Below are positions 8,983 to 18,103 of a stretch of DNA of 64,000 nucleotides, one piece after another (positions within the stretch are counted from its first letter, which is position 1; each line of letters opens with the position of its first letter). Under the pieces are notes generated by a model. That model saw only the letters and a program-made list of their open reading frames with translations. It made no database searches and had not been told where the DNA came from. Source of the DNA: Aequitasia blattaphilus. Its GTDB lineage: Bacteria; Bacillota; Clostridia; Lachnospirales; Lachnospiraceae. The stretch covers positions 52,513-116,512 of the forward strand of contig NZ_JAMXOD010000011.1 of NCBI RefSeq assembly GCF_024721305.1, written 5' to 3'. The position numbers were made by a program, and so were the translations under genes.

Positions 8983-9712
8983 TTTAACGGCAGGAATGCT
9001 TACAAGAACCAGGAATCTAAATGTAATCAGCAACAATATGGCAAATGTATCAACGCCAGGATATAAAAGAGATCAGTTCGTTGCCACAACGTTTCAGGAA
9101 GAGATGATTTACCGTAGTGGGAATAATATTAAAACAGGTTCGGTGCCTTTGGGAACTATGAACCGTATTGTAACGGCAGATCGTAATTATGTGGATTACA
9201 CAGAGGCAGGGTTTAAAGAGAGTACCAGTGCTATGGATTTCGCATTGAGTGGAGAAGGATTTTTTTGTATACAAGGAGCGAATGAGACCGTCTACACTCG
9301 AAATGGTTCTTTCTCCTTAGATGGTGCAGGATATCTTTGTCTTCAAGGAGTGGGAAGGGTACAAGGAGAAAACGGAGCTATTTATCTGGGAACCGATAAA
9401 ATAAATGTGGATCGAAACGGAAATATATCAAATCAAAGTGGTCAGAACTTAGGGAAAATAAAAGTGGTTGACTTTGAGGACAAAGAAAACACCTTAATAA
9501 AGCAAGGAAATGGGGTGTTTCGTGGAACAGGGGCAGAGCAGCAGGTATCCACCTCCATTGTTCAAAATGCCTTAGAACATTCCAATGTAGAAGTCGTTTC
9601 CGAGATGTCAGAAATGATGAGTGCCCAACGTTCGTTACAAAGTAATGCCCAGGTTATGAAAATGTACGATCAGCTTATTCAAAAGGTAGTAAATGATTTA
9701 GGAGTAAATTAG
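8963..9712 (+). CDS. flgF: Flagellar hook-basal body protein, FlgF/FlhO type
   Basis: Rod/hook-family protein of 249 aa. The N-terminal rod motif (NLNVISNNMANVSTPGYKRD), a central variable domain and a C-terminal helix (NVEVVSEMSEMMSAQRSLQSNAQ) are present. The paralogue next door has the same plan. The B. subtilis counterparts of such a pair are FlhO and FlhP. Which gene is the proximal (FlgF) or distal (FlgG) rod component is inferred from order only. Confidence 0.85.
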   Translation: MFQGFYNLTAGMLTRTRNLNVISNNMANVSTPGYKRDQFVATTFQEEMIYRSGNNIKTGSVPLGTMNRIVTADRNYVDYTEAGFKESTSAMDFALSGEGFFCIQGANETVYTRNGSFSLDGAGYLCLQGVGRVQGENGAIYLGTDKINVDRNGNISNQSGQNLGKIKVVDFEDKENTLIKQGNGVFRGTGAEQQVSTSIVQNALEHSNVEVVSEMSEMMSAQRSLQSNAQVMKMYDQLIQKVVNDLGVN

Positions 9713-9734
9713 AGAAATACGGAGGAAGTGATTT

Positions 9735-10445
9735 ATGGATACATCGTTTTATACGGGCATTAGAGGTGCCAAAACCCAGCAGGAAAAAATGAATGTTATT
9801 TCAAATAATATTGCAAACGTAAATACATCAGGTTTTAAATCAAAGGATTCCGTCTTTCAGGATCTGATGTACTACAATATGCGGGATGCACAGGGCAAAA
9901 ATGTTCATTTAGCAGCAGGAGCAGGGGCTCTTCAAAGTCATGTAAATACAAATTTTAGTGGTGCAGGTTTACAAGTCACCGGAAATGGGACTGATTATGC
10001 AATTGTTGGAGAAGGTTTTTTCTGTCTGCAGGAGCCAACAACAGGAGAAATAACATACACTCGGAACGGGAAATTTTCACTGTCTCAGCGAAGTGATGGA
10101 TTTTATTTGGTTTCTGATTCTGGGAAACTTGTGCTGGGAAGCAACAGACAGCCGATTACCGTAAATAATGGGGAAACTTCATCTGAACCTGGGGCATTTA
10201 CTTTTCAGAATACAGATGGAATGGAGAGTATTGGAAATAATGAGTTTAGAGCAATCGATAAAAATGGTGAGCCAATCTTAAGCGTAGAAGCCAAAATAGA
10301 AAAGGGCTATCTGGAACTGTCCAATGTAAATCTTGCAAAGGAAATGGCCGATACAATTGAAGCATCCAGAGCCTATTCGTATGTTTTAAAGATGGTGCAG
10401 ACTGCAGATGAGGTTGAGCAGACAATTAATGGTTTAAGGGGATAA
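9735..10445 (+). CDS. flgG: Flagellar hook-basal body protein, FlgG/FlhP type
   Basis: Second rod/hook-family protein (236 aa), with KMNVISNNIANVNTSGFKSK at the N-terminus and SNVNLAKEMADTIEASRAYSYVLKM at the C-terminus. The central GEGFFCLQEPTTGEITYTRNGKF segment is shared with FlgG-type proteins. It probably forms part of the distal rod or rod-hook junction. A GGAGG precedes the ATG. Confidence 0.85.
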   Translation: MDTSFYTGIRGAKTQQEKMNVISNNIANVNTSGFKSKDSVFQDLMYYNMRDAQGKNVHLAAGAGALQSHVNTNFSGAGLQVTGNGTDYAIVGEGFFCLQEPTTGEITYTRNGKFSLSQRSDGFYLVSDSGKLVLGSNRQPITVNNGETSSEPGAFTFQNTDGMESIGNNEFRAIDKNGEPILSVEAKIEKGYLELSNVNLAKEMADTIEASRAYSYVLKMVQTADEVEQTINGLRG

Positions 10446-10449
10446 ATGA

Positions 10450-11058
10450 ATGGATATTAATGAAAAGACGTTAGATGTTATCAAAGAAGTCGGAAGCATT
10501 GGAACGTCTCATGGGGCAACGGCTGTTTCTTCTCTGTTACAGCAAGAAGTAAAAATCAGCTTGCCGGATGTATGTTTTTTGGATTTTAATGAGGCACTGC
10601 AAGCAATTGGTGATCCAGAGGAAGAAATTCTTTGTGTTCTTTCAGAACTGTCTGGTGATTTTGAAGGAATGATGCTATTTCTCATGCGTAAGGATCTAAT
10701 TAATCAAATTATTGGTCCTATGTTGGGAAGAGAGATTAGTAACTATGAGGAATTGGATGACTTGTCTTTATCTGCACTGACCGAAGTTGGAAATATAGTT
10801 ATTTCAGCATATATAAATGCTTTGGCTGGGTTGTCTCAAATGGATATTGGTGTTTCAGTACCTGCCATATCAAGAGAGATGTTAGGAGCAATCTTAAGTG
10901 TTCCAATGACTATGCTGGGATATGAGATGGATCAAATAATGATGGTTTCAGGAACTTTTATTATTGAGGGCACCGTTTTGGATAGTAGTTTTATTATGGT
11001 GCCAGATGCAAAATCTCTGGTGAAACTTACAAATCAATTGGTATCAAGCTATGAATGA
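10450..11058 (+). CDS. cheC: CheY-P phosphatase CheC, one active site altered
   Basis: CheC of 202 aa, a CheY-P phosphatase and partner of CheD. The first active-site motif reads D9-x3-E13-x2-S16, with Ser where Asn is expected. The second, S108-x3-E112-x2-N115-x22-P, is complete. It overlaps cheD by 8 bases. In B. subtilis CheC acts mainly as the CheD regulator and FliY as the stronger phosphatase; the loss of one site fits that division. Confidence 0.93.
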   Translation: MDINEKTLDVIKEVGSIGTSHGATAVSSLLQQEVKISLPDVCFLDFNEALQAIGDPEEEILCVLSELSGDFEGMMLFLMRKDLINQIIGPMLGREISNYEELDDLSLSALTEVGNIVISAYINALAGLSQMDIGVSVPAISREMLGAILSVPMTMLGYEMDQIMMVSGTFIIEGTVLDSSFIMVPDAKSLVKLTNQLVSSYE

Positions 11059-11533
11059 GGAAGTGAAAGTGGGAATTGCCGATATGAAACTTCTGGAAAA
11101 GGAAGGGAGCTTGATTACCTATGCTTTAGGATCATGCATAGGAATCAGTTTTTATGATCCCCAGATAAAGCTTGCATCTCTTTTACATATTTTATTGCCG
11201 GAAGCACAAAATTTAAGCGAGACACAGGTCTATAAATTTGCAGATACCGGCATACGGAAAACCTTGAAAGAATTGCAATTGAAAGGTGGAAATAAAAGGC
11301 GGTATTTGTGTAAGCTGGCAGGTGGAGCAGAAATGTTTAAACTTTCGGGAAACAGCCCAGTTGCAAATATAGGACAGCGAAATCTGGAGAGCGTCTGTCA
11401 CATTTTACGACAGGAAGGAATTTATATTGCCGCACAGGAAGTGGGTGGAAATATTGCAAGAACTATGATCCTAGAGGCAGAAACAGGAGTGGTAAGAATC
11501 AGAACCCACGGAGTAGATGAGATACTTATATAG
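11051..11533 (+). CDS. cheD: Chemoreceptor glutamine deamidase CheD
   Basis: CheD (160 aa) deamidates glutamines on methyl-accepting chemoreceptors and binds CheC. The catalytic triad is visible as Thr23, Cys29 (ALGSC) and His46 (LLH), at the spacing known from Thermotoga CheD. No receptor gene lies in the window. The overlap with cheC fits their paired action. Confidence 0.95.
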   Translation: MNEEVKVGIADMKLLEKEGSLITYALGSCIGISFYDPQIKLASLLHILLPEAQNLSETQVYKFADTGIRKTLKELQLKGGNKRRYLCKLAGGAEMFKLSGNSPVANIGQRNLESVCHILRQEGIYIAAQEVGGNIARTMILEAETGVVRIRTHGVDEILI

Positions 11534-11545
11534 GAGGAATGAAAC

Positions 11546-12493
11546 ATGGAAAAAGCAGAAATTTTATTAGAAACCGGAACCAATGAAATTGAAATAATGG
11601 AATTTACAATTTACGACGAATTATATGGAATTAATGTGGCAAAAGTAAGGGAAATCATGCGGGCAGATAGGGTCAAGGCAATACCTCACGCTCATCCCTC
11701 CATTGAAGGAATCTTCAAGCCCCGAGATGTACTTCTGACCGTAATTGACTTGCCTCATTATTTAACAGGAAGAGAAACCATACAGGATAATCAAGATATT
11801 TTTATGGTAACGGAGTTTAATAAAATTAACATTGCTTTTCGTGTGAATTCTGTGGTGGGTATTGAACGAATCTCATGGGAAGATATTAATAAACCGGATA
11901 CAACCCTTGCAAGTGATGAAGATGGAATTGCAACTGGAATTGCGGAGATTGGAAACAAATTGGTTACCATTCTGGATTTTGAAAAGATTACCGCAGACAT
12001 TGCCCCGGAAACAAGTATACAAAGTGAGAATGTGGAAATATATCATGGAGATGAGCGTCATAAACATCGCTTACTTTTAGCAGAGGATTCGGTGCTGCTT
12101 TCTAAACTAATTGTAGATTCTTTAAAAAAAGCAGGTTATACAAATCTGGTTAAGTTTAATAATGGAAAAGAAGCATATGAATTTTTGGAAGAGAGTAAAG
12201 GCAGTGGAGAAATGCCAGCGGATCTTCTGATTACAGACATTGAAATGCCTAAAATGGATGGGCACCGTTTGACGAAACTTGTGAAAGAAGATCAGTGGCT
12301 TAAAAAGCTCCCAGTCGTAATATTTTCTTCTTTGATTACACCGGAAATGGCAATTAAAGGGAGAGAAGTAGGTGCAGATGAGCAGCTTTCTAAGCCGGAA
12401 ATTGGACATTTAGTAGAAGTTGTTGATGAATTACTGCAGAGGGGACAGACGGATGGAGAGATGTGTTGTACGACGGACAATAAAAGAAGCTGA
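11546..12493 (+). CDS. cheV: Chemotaxis coupling protein CheV
   Basis: CheW-like coupling domain (about residues 10-165) fused to a receiver domain (about 172-305), total 315 aa. Phospho-acceptor Asp231 (ITDIEMPKMDG), the upstream acidic residues in LAEDS and the Lys in LSKPE are present. CheV links receptors to CheA and takes part in adaptation. It heads the CheV/EAL-HDOD/ParA/ComFB group; its last 41 bases overlap the next gene. Confidence 0.94.
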   Translation: MEKAEILLETGTNEIEIMEFTIYDELYGINVAKVREIMRADRVKAIPHAHPSIEGIFKPRDVLLTVIDLPHYLTGRETIQDNQDIFMVTEFNKINIAFRVNSVVGIERISWEDINKPDTTLASDEDGIATGIAEIGNKLVTILDFEKITADIAPETSIQSENVEIYHGDERHKHRLLLAEDSVLLSKLIVDSLKKAGYTNLVKFNNGKEAYEFLEESKGSGEMPADLLITDIEMPKMDGHRLTKLVKEDQWLKKLPVVIFSSLITPEMAIKGREVGADEQLSKPEIGHLVEVVDELLQRGQTDGEMCCTTDNKRS

Positions 12494-13652
12494 GTCAGGA
12501 AGAATCTTTGGTTATGAGATAAATATTGAAGAAGGAAGTAATGAGTCAATTGATTTGATTACCGACTTTATGATGGTTAATAGTAATCGATTTATCAGCG
12601 ATAAAATGACCATTATACCCTTTGAGTCAGAAGAACTTCTAAGGAATACCGTTCATTTGTTTCAGGCTGAGAAAACCATTATATGTCTTGGAAAGGATGT
12701 TCGGGTTACAGTGGCGCTAAAGGAGCTTGTGGAGGAATTAAAAAGGGAAGGATATTTTTTCTCTACCAGTGTAGATTCTTTTGGTAAAGAGCATGTTTCT
12801 CTGGCATTCTATATAGACTATATCGGTGTAGATACAAGTAAGGAAAAGGATTTGCAGCTTATCCGTGATATACACCTTTTAGGGAAAAAGTGTATTGCAG
12901 AAGGAATCGAAAGCAAAGAGCTTTACCGTGCAGCAGTAGATGCCGGCGCGGATTTTCTAGAAGGTGGATTTATTGCAAAAACCTTAGTTAAAAAAGTAGA
13001 TAAATTCAAGTTTTTAAAGGGGAATTTTTTTCAATTTATGATTGAGATACTCAATGAAGAGCCTCGTATATCGGTTTTGGAGAAAATTGTAAAGCGTGAT
13101 GCAGGGATGACGTATGCTCTGCTTCGAATGGCAAATTCCTGCTATTTTGCTTTGCGAAAGCGAACAGAATCCATCCAACAATCCTTAGTCATTATTGGTC
13201 TGAAAAAATTAAAGCAGTGGTCTTATATGATGAGTCTTAGACAAAACATTGATGATCCGGCATCGGAAGAGCTTTTAAAGCTTTCATTTACAAGGGCAAA
13301 GTTTGCTTCTGAGTTAGTGCATTATATGAAAGGATGTTCTGTCACGTCGGGAGATGCATATATGATAGGAATGTTTTCGACAATGGAGTATATGGTTGAC
13401 GGAAATATGGAAGAGATATTAGATGGACTTCCGCTGAATGATGATGTGAAAATTGGTCTGATTGACAAGAAGGATGTCCCAGGAGATATCTATAGACTAA
13501 TTATTAGCTACGAAAGGGCTTACTGGAAACAAAGCAAACAATTGGCAAAGGATCTGGGATTACCAGTCTATTTATTGGCTCAGATTTATATAAATTGTAT
13601 TGAAAGCGTAAATCAAATTTGGGGAGAGCTGATGGTAGAATACAAGCGATAG
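12453..13652 (+). CDS. EAL-HDOD signalling protein with degenerate EAL domain
   Basis: Two domains in 399 aa. The N-terminal EAL-like fold (about 1-190) keeps AEGIES and GADFLEGGFIAK but has lost the catalytic signature: the EAL position reads YEINI and the metal-binding DDFG reads DSFG. The C-terminal HDOD domain (about 195-390) keeps LLRMANS. This is the YuxH/CdgJ architecture, usually a non-enzymatic motility regulator. The ATG at 12453 is chosen because AGAGGGG ends eight bases before it; an in-frame ATG at 12420 is less likely. It probably scaffolds or senses rather than cleaving c-di-GMP. Confidence 0.85.
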   Translation: MERCVVRRTIKEAESGRIFGYEINIEEGSNESIDLITDFMMVNSNRFISDKMTIIPFESEELLRNTVHLFQAEKTIICLGKDVRVTVALKELVEELKREGYFFSTSVDSFGKEHVSLAFYIDYIGVDTSKEKDLQLIRDIHLLGKKCIAEGIESKELYRAAVDAGADFLEGGFIAKTLVKKVDKFKFLKGNFFQFMIEILNEEPRISVLEKIVKRDAGMTYALLRMANSCYFALRKRTESIQQSLVIIGLKKLKQWSYMMSLRQNIDDPASEELLKLSFTRAKFASELVHYMKGCSVTSGDAYMIGMFSTMEYMVDGNMEEILDGLPLNDDVKIGLIDKKDVPGDIYRLIISYERAYWKQSKQLAKDLGLPVYLLAQIYINCIESVNQIWGELMVEYKR

Positions 13653-13664
13653 GAGGTTGTAGAA

Positions 13665-14432
13665 GTGGCAAAAGTAATCGTATTGACAAATCAAAAAGGT
13701 GGTGTTGGGAAGACGACTTCTTCGGCTGCACTGGTTGCGGGATTGCAAAAATGTGGAAACCAGGTTCTGGCGATCGACTTGGACCCACAAGGGAACTTAG
13801 GGTTTAGTCTTGGTGTAAATATTGAAGATGGACACACAATATACGAAGTCTTAAAAGGTGAAATTGCACCGGGAGATGCGATTCGTCATACAGAAGATTA
13901 TGGAGATATTATCACTTCAAATATCCTTCTTAGCGAAGCGGAATTGTTTTTAAAAGGCGAGGATCGTAAGCTGCGGTTAAAGAAAGCATTGGAAACCCTG
14001 AAGCATCGCTACGATTATATTATTATTGATACGCCACCTGCGCTTAATATTTTAACAGTTAATGCATATAGTGCAGCAGATGAACTGATTATACCAATGG
14101 CAGCAGAAATTCTAAGCCTGGTAGGCTTAGTGCAGCTCAAAGAGACAATTCAAGCCGTGAAGGAATCTATAAATCCCCGTTTACATGTATTGGGAATTCT
14201 CATGACAAAGTTTTTCAAATCAACAACTCTTTCCAAGGATGTATTGGATATGGCAAGCTCTGTTGCAGGTCAAATTGGAACGATTGTATTCGAAACAAAA
14301 ATTAGAAACAGTGTAAGGGTTGCAGAGGCACCTGCACACGGGATGAGTATTTTTGACTATTCACCAACTTCAAACCCCGCCCATGATTATCGGGTGTTTG
14401 TGGCTGAGACCGTAGAAAGGATGGGAGCATAA
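13665..14432 (+). CDS. Orphan ParA/Soj-family ATPase
   Basis: ParA-type ATPase of 255 aa with the deviant Walker A motif KGGVGKTT (residues 11-18) and Walker B IIIDTPP near residue 122. No ParB or parS is visible. In polar flagellates, ParA homologues (ParC) place chemotaxis arrays, and FlhG (MinD family) sets flagellar number. This protein is closer to Soj/ParA than to FlhG. Its place between the EAL-HDOD gene and a ComFB gene suggests a role in positioning motility or chemotaxis machinery (inference). Start GTG at 13665, after AGGAGG. Confidence 0.9.
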   Translation: MAKVIVLTNQKGGVGKTTSSAALVAGLQKCGNQVLAIDLDPQGNLGFSLGVNIEDGHTIYEVLKGEIAPGDAIRHTEDYGDIITSNILLSEAELFLKGEDRKLRLKKALETLKHRYDYIIIDTPPALNILTVNAYSAADELIIPMAAEILSLVGLVQLKETIQAVKESINPRLHVLGILMTKFFKSTTLSKDVLDMASSVAGQIGTIVFETKIRNSVRVAEAPAHGMSIFDYSPTSNPAHDYRVFVAETVERMGA

Positions 14433-14433
14433 A

Positions 14434-14961
14434 ATGCCAAAGAAAACAAATAAAACTGATCACGTATTGAACTTATTATCAACAGGAGATGATGGTGGAC
14501 AGACGGAGGAGAGCGTGGTGACAGTAGAAAAAGAAAGTAACCAGGAGGATTTAGCGGAAACCATAAAAAATACGCTGGAGCAGGAAGCAAGTGTGGAAGA
14601 AGCAGAAGTTCCCAAACCGACACCAAAGAAAAGTAAAATCACAGAAAAAGAGTCAGTTCAGGAAAAAGAGCCAAAAGAAAAGCAAGAGGAGTATAAGGTA
14701 ATTAATGTGATGGATATTCTGGTGAGAGAAAAAGTCCGCTATTATATGCAGACGATGGAAATGTGCAATTGTTCACGCTGTACAGTGGACGTTACGGCCT
14801 TAGCTCTTACAAAACTTGGGGCAAAATATGTTGTTGCAAAACAAGAGGAGGTATCTCCCCTGCTAAATTTCTATTCCCGTAAATTTGAAGAAGAAATCAC
14901 AATAGAAGTTATGAAAGCATGTAGTCGGGTTATGGAATCACCTCATCATGTCGATAAATAA
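14434..14961 (+). CDS. ComFB-domain protein with acidic N-terminal extension
   Basis: Protein of 175 aa. The first ~85 residues are charged and low in complexity (Glu/Lys-rich). Residues ~90-170 form a ComFB domain with the hallmark CNCSRC and the following DVTALALTKLGAKYVV. ComFB proteins in cyanobacteria and Bacillus have been reported as cyclic-dinucleotide receptors. It starts 1 base after the parA stop, so the two are surely co-translated. The long tail could be the ParA-contact region (inference). Confidence 0.85.
   Translation: MPKKTNKTDHVLNLLSTGDDGGQTEESVVTVEKESNQEDLAETIKNTLEQEASVEEAEVPKPTPKKSKITEKESVQEKEPKEKQEEYKVINVMDILVREKVRYYMQTMEMCNCSRCTVDVTALALTKLGAKYVVAKQEEVSPLLNFYSRKFEEEITIEVMKACSRVMESPHHVDK
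14931..14957 (+). promoter_or_regulatory. Candidate sigma-28 promoter for fliD
   Basis: TATG (14931-14934), 15 bases, then GTCGATAA (14950-14957), against the sigma-D/sigma-28 consensus TAAA-N15-GCCGATAT. The -10 octamer is identical to the one before flgM. It lies in the end of the ComFB gene, 46 bases before fliD. The -35 is weak. Confidence 0.5.
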
Positions 14962-15002
14962 AATAAAAGTATAAAAATATACTGGGAAAGGGGAATTTTA
15001 TT

Positions 15003-17372
15003 ATGGCGTCAATAGGTGGATTAAGCTCATCAGGTATGGGGAATAGTATTGGAGGCTTTGGAGGTCTTGCCAGTGGTCTTGACCGGGACTCGCTTATCGA
15101 GGGAATGACATATGCAACAAGAGCTAAAATTGCTGCACAACAGGGAAAAAAGCAAACAGTATTGTGGAGACAAGAGGCAGTTAGAAGTATTACCTCAAAA
15201 ATGCATGAATTCACAAATAAATTTATCTCCCTTACGTCTTCCAGCAGCTTACTTTCCGGAAAACTTTTTTCTAGAAATCAAGTAACTGCATTAGGAGCTA
15301 ACAGTAAGTACATTTCAGTTTCTGGCAGCGGTAACTCCAATAGTCTGTTTTCTATTTTAGGAGTGAAGAGTACGTCTAAAAATGCACAGGCCACATCGAA
15401 TGGCGTGATCACGAACCAAACATTAGACACCGGAGAAATTGTAAATGATTTGGGGACAGAAATCGAAAGAGATGTCGTTGCTGGTGATACAATGCACATT
15501 AAATATGATGGAAAAACTTACGCAATCACTTTGCCAAAAGGAGAGGGGTACGATTATTCTACTCCAGAAAATGCAGCAGAGAGTATCAATAAAGCCTTGG
15601 AAAAAATTGAACTTGGAGAAGACAAAACCATGGCAGATGTTTTAAGCGTTTCAGAATCTGGAGGCACATTTACTTTTACGAATAATGATACAGAAGGAAA
15701 GGATTTAGAGCTTGTTGGACACAGTGGAGATCTTCTGAATGACCTGGGCTTTTTAAAAGAAGGGGAGAAGCTCAGTGATTTGGAGGATAGCCGTAAGAAA
15801 ATTACTTCCGAAGGTTTATCTGGAGTAGAGAATGCTGTGTTGACAGAAACAGTCACGGTGGCTTCAGACTTAAGCGGAAAAAGTATCAACTTTACCTATA
15901 ATGGAACAACCAAGGCCATTAAACTTGGAGAATACGATGAGAACTCGACTATTGATGATGTATTGAAAGACTTGCAAAAGGGATTGGATGGTGCTTTTGG
16001 AAAAGGACGTATCCAAGCCGAGAGGAAAGAAAATACGAATGGTGATAAAAGTTCCTTTTCGTTTAAGACCGTATTACCAAGTGGTGAAACAGATTACTCT
16101 TCTGTCTTAAAAATCAGTGGTGGGGATCCAGGGCTTCTGGGGAAAGATGGATATTTTGGAGTAGACCCAGGGACATCGAACCGTCTGAATGTATTTGAAA
16201 GCATTGGTGAATCAGGTCTCTTAAATGGAAATGTTACGGTTCCTCTGACTTTCAGTAATGGCGACAAAACCATTACCCTGGATCCAGAGAAATTCAACGA
16301 AAATACTTCTGTTAGTGCATTAATTGCAGAGCTTAATAGTAATAAAGATTTAGGAATAAATATAAGCTATCAAGAGGGTGCAGATAAGTTTGTAATAAAG
16401 TCCACTGAGCCAGGAGCAAGTGGTGAAATCCAGTTGGGAGGAAACCTGGCGGAAGCACTGTTTGGTCAAGCTGGTTCGGATTACAGTGTTCAAGAAGGAA
16501 CTGATGCAGTGATTCGGGTTCAATATGCAGGAAGTGATGAAGTGGTGGAAATCGTTAGAGGAGAGAATAGTTTTACCTTAGATGGACTCACTGTCAGCCT
16601 AAACGGAACCTTTGGATATGACGATGAGGGAAATCCAATTGAAGGAACGGAGGCAATTACTTTCGAGGCCAAGACAGATACAGAGAGTGCAGCGAAAGCT
16701 GTGAAGGAAATGGTAGATGCATTCAATGAAATTTTAGAATTAATAGCAAAACAATCGAACACGAAACCAAATCGCAGCTACACACCTTTAACAGATGAGC
16801 AGAAGAAGGAAATGTCAGAAACACAAATTGAGCAATGGGAAGAAAAGGCAAAGGAAGGACTTCTTTTTGGAGACAGTGATTTACGTGGGTTAACCAATGA
16901 ATTACGCTTTACAATCCCAATGAATATGCGAGAAACATTTAAGGAAATAGGGATATCCGTTTCAGGAGTGCACTCAGAAAACGGAAAGCTGCTTTTCGAT
17001 GAGGAGAAATTTGCAGAAGCCATGGCAAAAGATCCACAAAAAGTCAGAGCAGCCTTGTCAAACCCTCAGGGAGCAGAAGCAGGCACTGGTTTAATGACAG
17101 GGCTAAAGACTACAATCGATCGGTATGCTTCGATGACAGGAGTGCCGAAAGGAGTTTTAGTTGAACGGGCAGGAAGTACCCATTCACCATTGTCCCTGAC
17201 AAATAACGCCTACCAAAGAGAAATAGAAGCTTTCAATGTCTATATTGACCGATTGAATGAGCGGCTCAAGATGGAGCAAGATCGGTATGTAAGACAGTTT
17301 ACTTCTTTAGAAAGTCTCGTTTCTCAGATGAATTCACAAAGTACCTACTTAAATCAAATGTTTAGCCAATAG
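15003..17372 (+). CDS. fliD: Flagellar filament cap protein FliD
   Basis: Secreted cap protein that folds flagellin at the filament tip. The N-terminal helix region (FGGLASGLDRDSLIEGMTYATR, residues about 18-40) and the C-terminal helix (about 735-789, IDRLNERLKMEQDRYVRQF) are the D0/D1 parts that define FliD. Between them is a long variable region, making 789 aa, longer than the ~470-500 aa of enteric FliD. fliS and a chaperone candidate follow. Confidence 0.95.
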   Translation: MASIGGLSSSGMGNSIGGFGGLASGLDRDSLIEGMTYATRAKIAAQQGKKQTVLWRQEAVRSITSKMHEFTNKFISLTSSSSLLSGKLFSRNQVTALGANSKYISVSGSGNSNSLFSILGVKSTSKNAQATSNGVITNQTLDTGEIVNDLGTEIERDVVAGDTMHIKYDGKTYAITLPKGEGYDYSTPENAAESINKALEKIELGEDKTMADVLSVSESGGTFTFTNNDTEGKDLELVGHSGDLLNDLGFLKEGEKLSDLEDSRKKITSEGLSGVENAVLTETVTVASDLSGKSINFTYNGTTKAIKLGEYDENSTIDDVLKDLQKGLDGAFGKGRIQAERKENTNGDKSSFSFKTVLPSGETDYSSVLKISGGDPGLLGKDGYFGVDPGTSNRLNVFESIGESGLLNGNVTVPLTFSNGDKTITLDPEKFNENTSVSALIAELNSNKDLGINISYQEGADKFVIKSTEPGASGEIQLGGNLAEALFGQAGSDYSVQEGTDAVIRVQYAGSDEVVEIVRGENSFTLDGLTVSLNGTFGYDDEGNPIEGTEAITFEAKTDTESAAKAVKEMVDAFNEILELIAKQSNTKPNRSYTPLTDEQKKEMSETQIEQWEEKAKEGLLFGDSDLRGLTNELRFTIPMNMRETFKEIGISVSGVHSENGKLLFDEEKFAEAMAKDPQKVRAALSNPQGAEAGTGLMTGLKTTIDRYASMTGVPKGVLVERAGSTHSPLSLTNNAYQREIEAFNVYIDRLNERLKMEQDRYVRQFTSLESLVSQMNSQSTYLNQMFSQ

Positions 17373-17387
17373 AAATAGGGGGAGACG

Positions 17388-17753
17388 ATGAATCGTAATG
17401 GATATATGCAATACCGGGAACAATCAATTATGACCATGACCCAGAGTGAGTTAGTGATTGTTCTGTATGACGAATTGATAAAACGGTTAAAAAGAGCTGG
17501 GTTTGCTCTTGATAAAGAAGACTATACGGATTTTGAGGCAGCAGTGAGCCGCAGCCGGGATATTATTATTTATTTTAAGGATAGTTTAAACTTCAATTAT
17601 GAAATCAGCTATGAGCTGGCACGAATGTATGACTTCTTTTTATTTGAGCTGAGCCGTCTTCTTTCAGCACGGAAAAAGGGGATAATAGAAGATTTACTTC
17701 CATTGATAGAAGATTTAAGAGAAGCATTTGAAATAGCGGGGAAAACAGCATGA
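17388..17753 (+). CDS. fliS: Flagellin export chaperone FliS
   Basis: Chaperone of 121 aa that holds flagellin unfolded before export; all-helical with the family start YREQSIMTMTQSELVIVLYDELIKRL (quoted in part). In Bacillus it also binds FliW, which is encoded at 24409. The last 4 bases overlap the next gene (ATGA). Confidence 0.93.
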   Translation: MNRNGYMQYREQSIMTMTQSELVIVLYDELIKRLKRAGFALDKEDYTDFEAAVSRSRDIIIYFKDSLNFNYEISYELARMYDFFLFELSRLLSARKKGIIEDLLPLIEDLREAFEIAGKTA

Positions 17754-18103
17754 TTGAGAACCTATACCAAAGAAAAAGCCGTCATCTAAAAGAAGTGTGG
17801 CAACTGACAAAGGATTTGGGGGATGCAATCGGAAACGATGATAAAGTGGTAATGCAAATGATCCTAAGTCAGAGAGGGAAGGAGCTGGAGAAAATCGCAC
17901 AAGTAGATGAACAGATTCAGCAAATTCTAGATCAATTTAATGATGCACAATTAAAGGAAGCCAAGAAGTTAATAGACAGACATACAAAAAAAATGATGAG
18001 AACGTGGAGTGAGACAGTAGAGCTTGACCGCCGGCTGAACAGCCGGCTGGCAGGAAAAGATTCATTTTATTCGGATAGCACCCAGACAGGGCCGCCGCTA
18101 TAG
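17750..18103 (+). CDS. FliT-like flagellar export chaperone (candidate)
   Basis: All-helical, charged protein of 117 aa in the fliT slot of the fliD-fliS-fliT order. It matches no motif I recognise strongly; size, helical content and overlap with fliS are the evidence. Its 3' end overlaps the convergent C39-like gene by 37 bases. A CCGCC/GGCGG hairpin (18092-18107) covers its stop codon. Confidence 0.6.
   Translation: MIENLYQRKSRHLKEVWQLTKDLGDAIGNDDKVVMQMILSQRGKELEKIAQVDEQIQQILDQFNDAQLKEAKKLIDRHTKKMMRTWSETVELDRRLNSRLAGKDSFYSDSTQTGPPL

Noticed and set aside
13665-14432. ParA gene as FlhG
   Set aside because: The sequence is Soj/ParA-like (NQKGGVGKTT start, no FlhG N-terminal FlhF-activating motif) and it is not beside an flhF.
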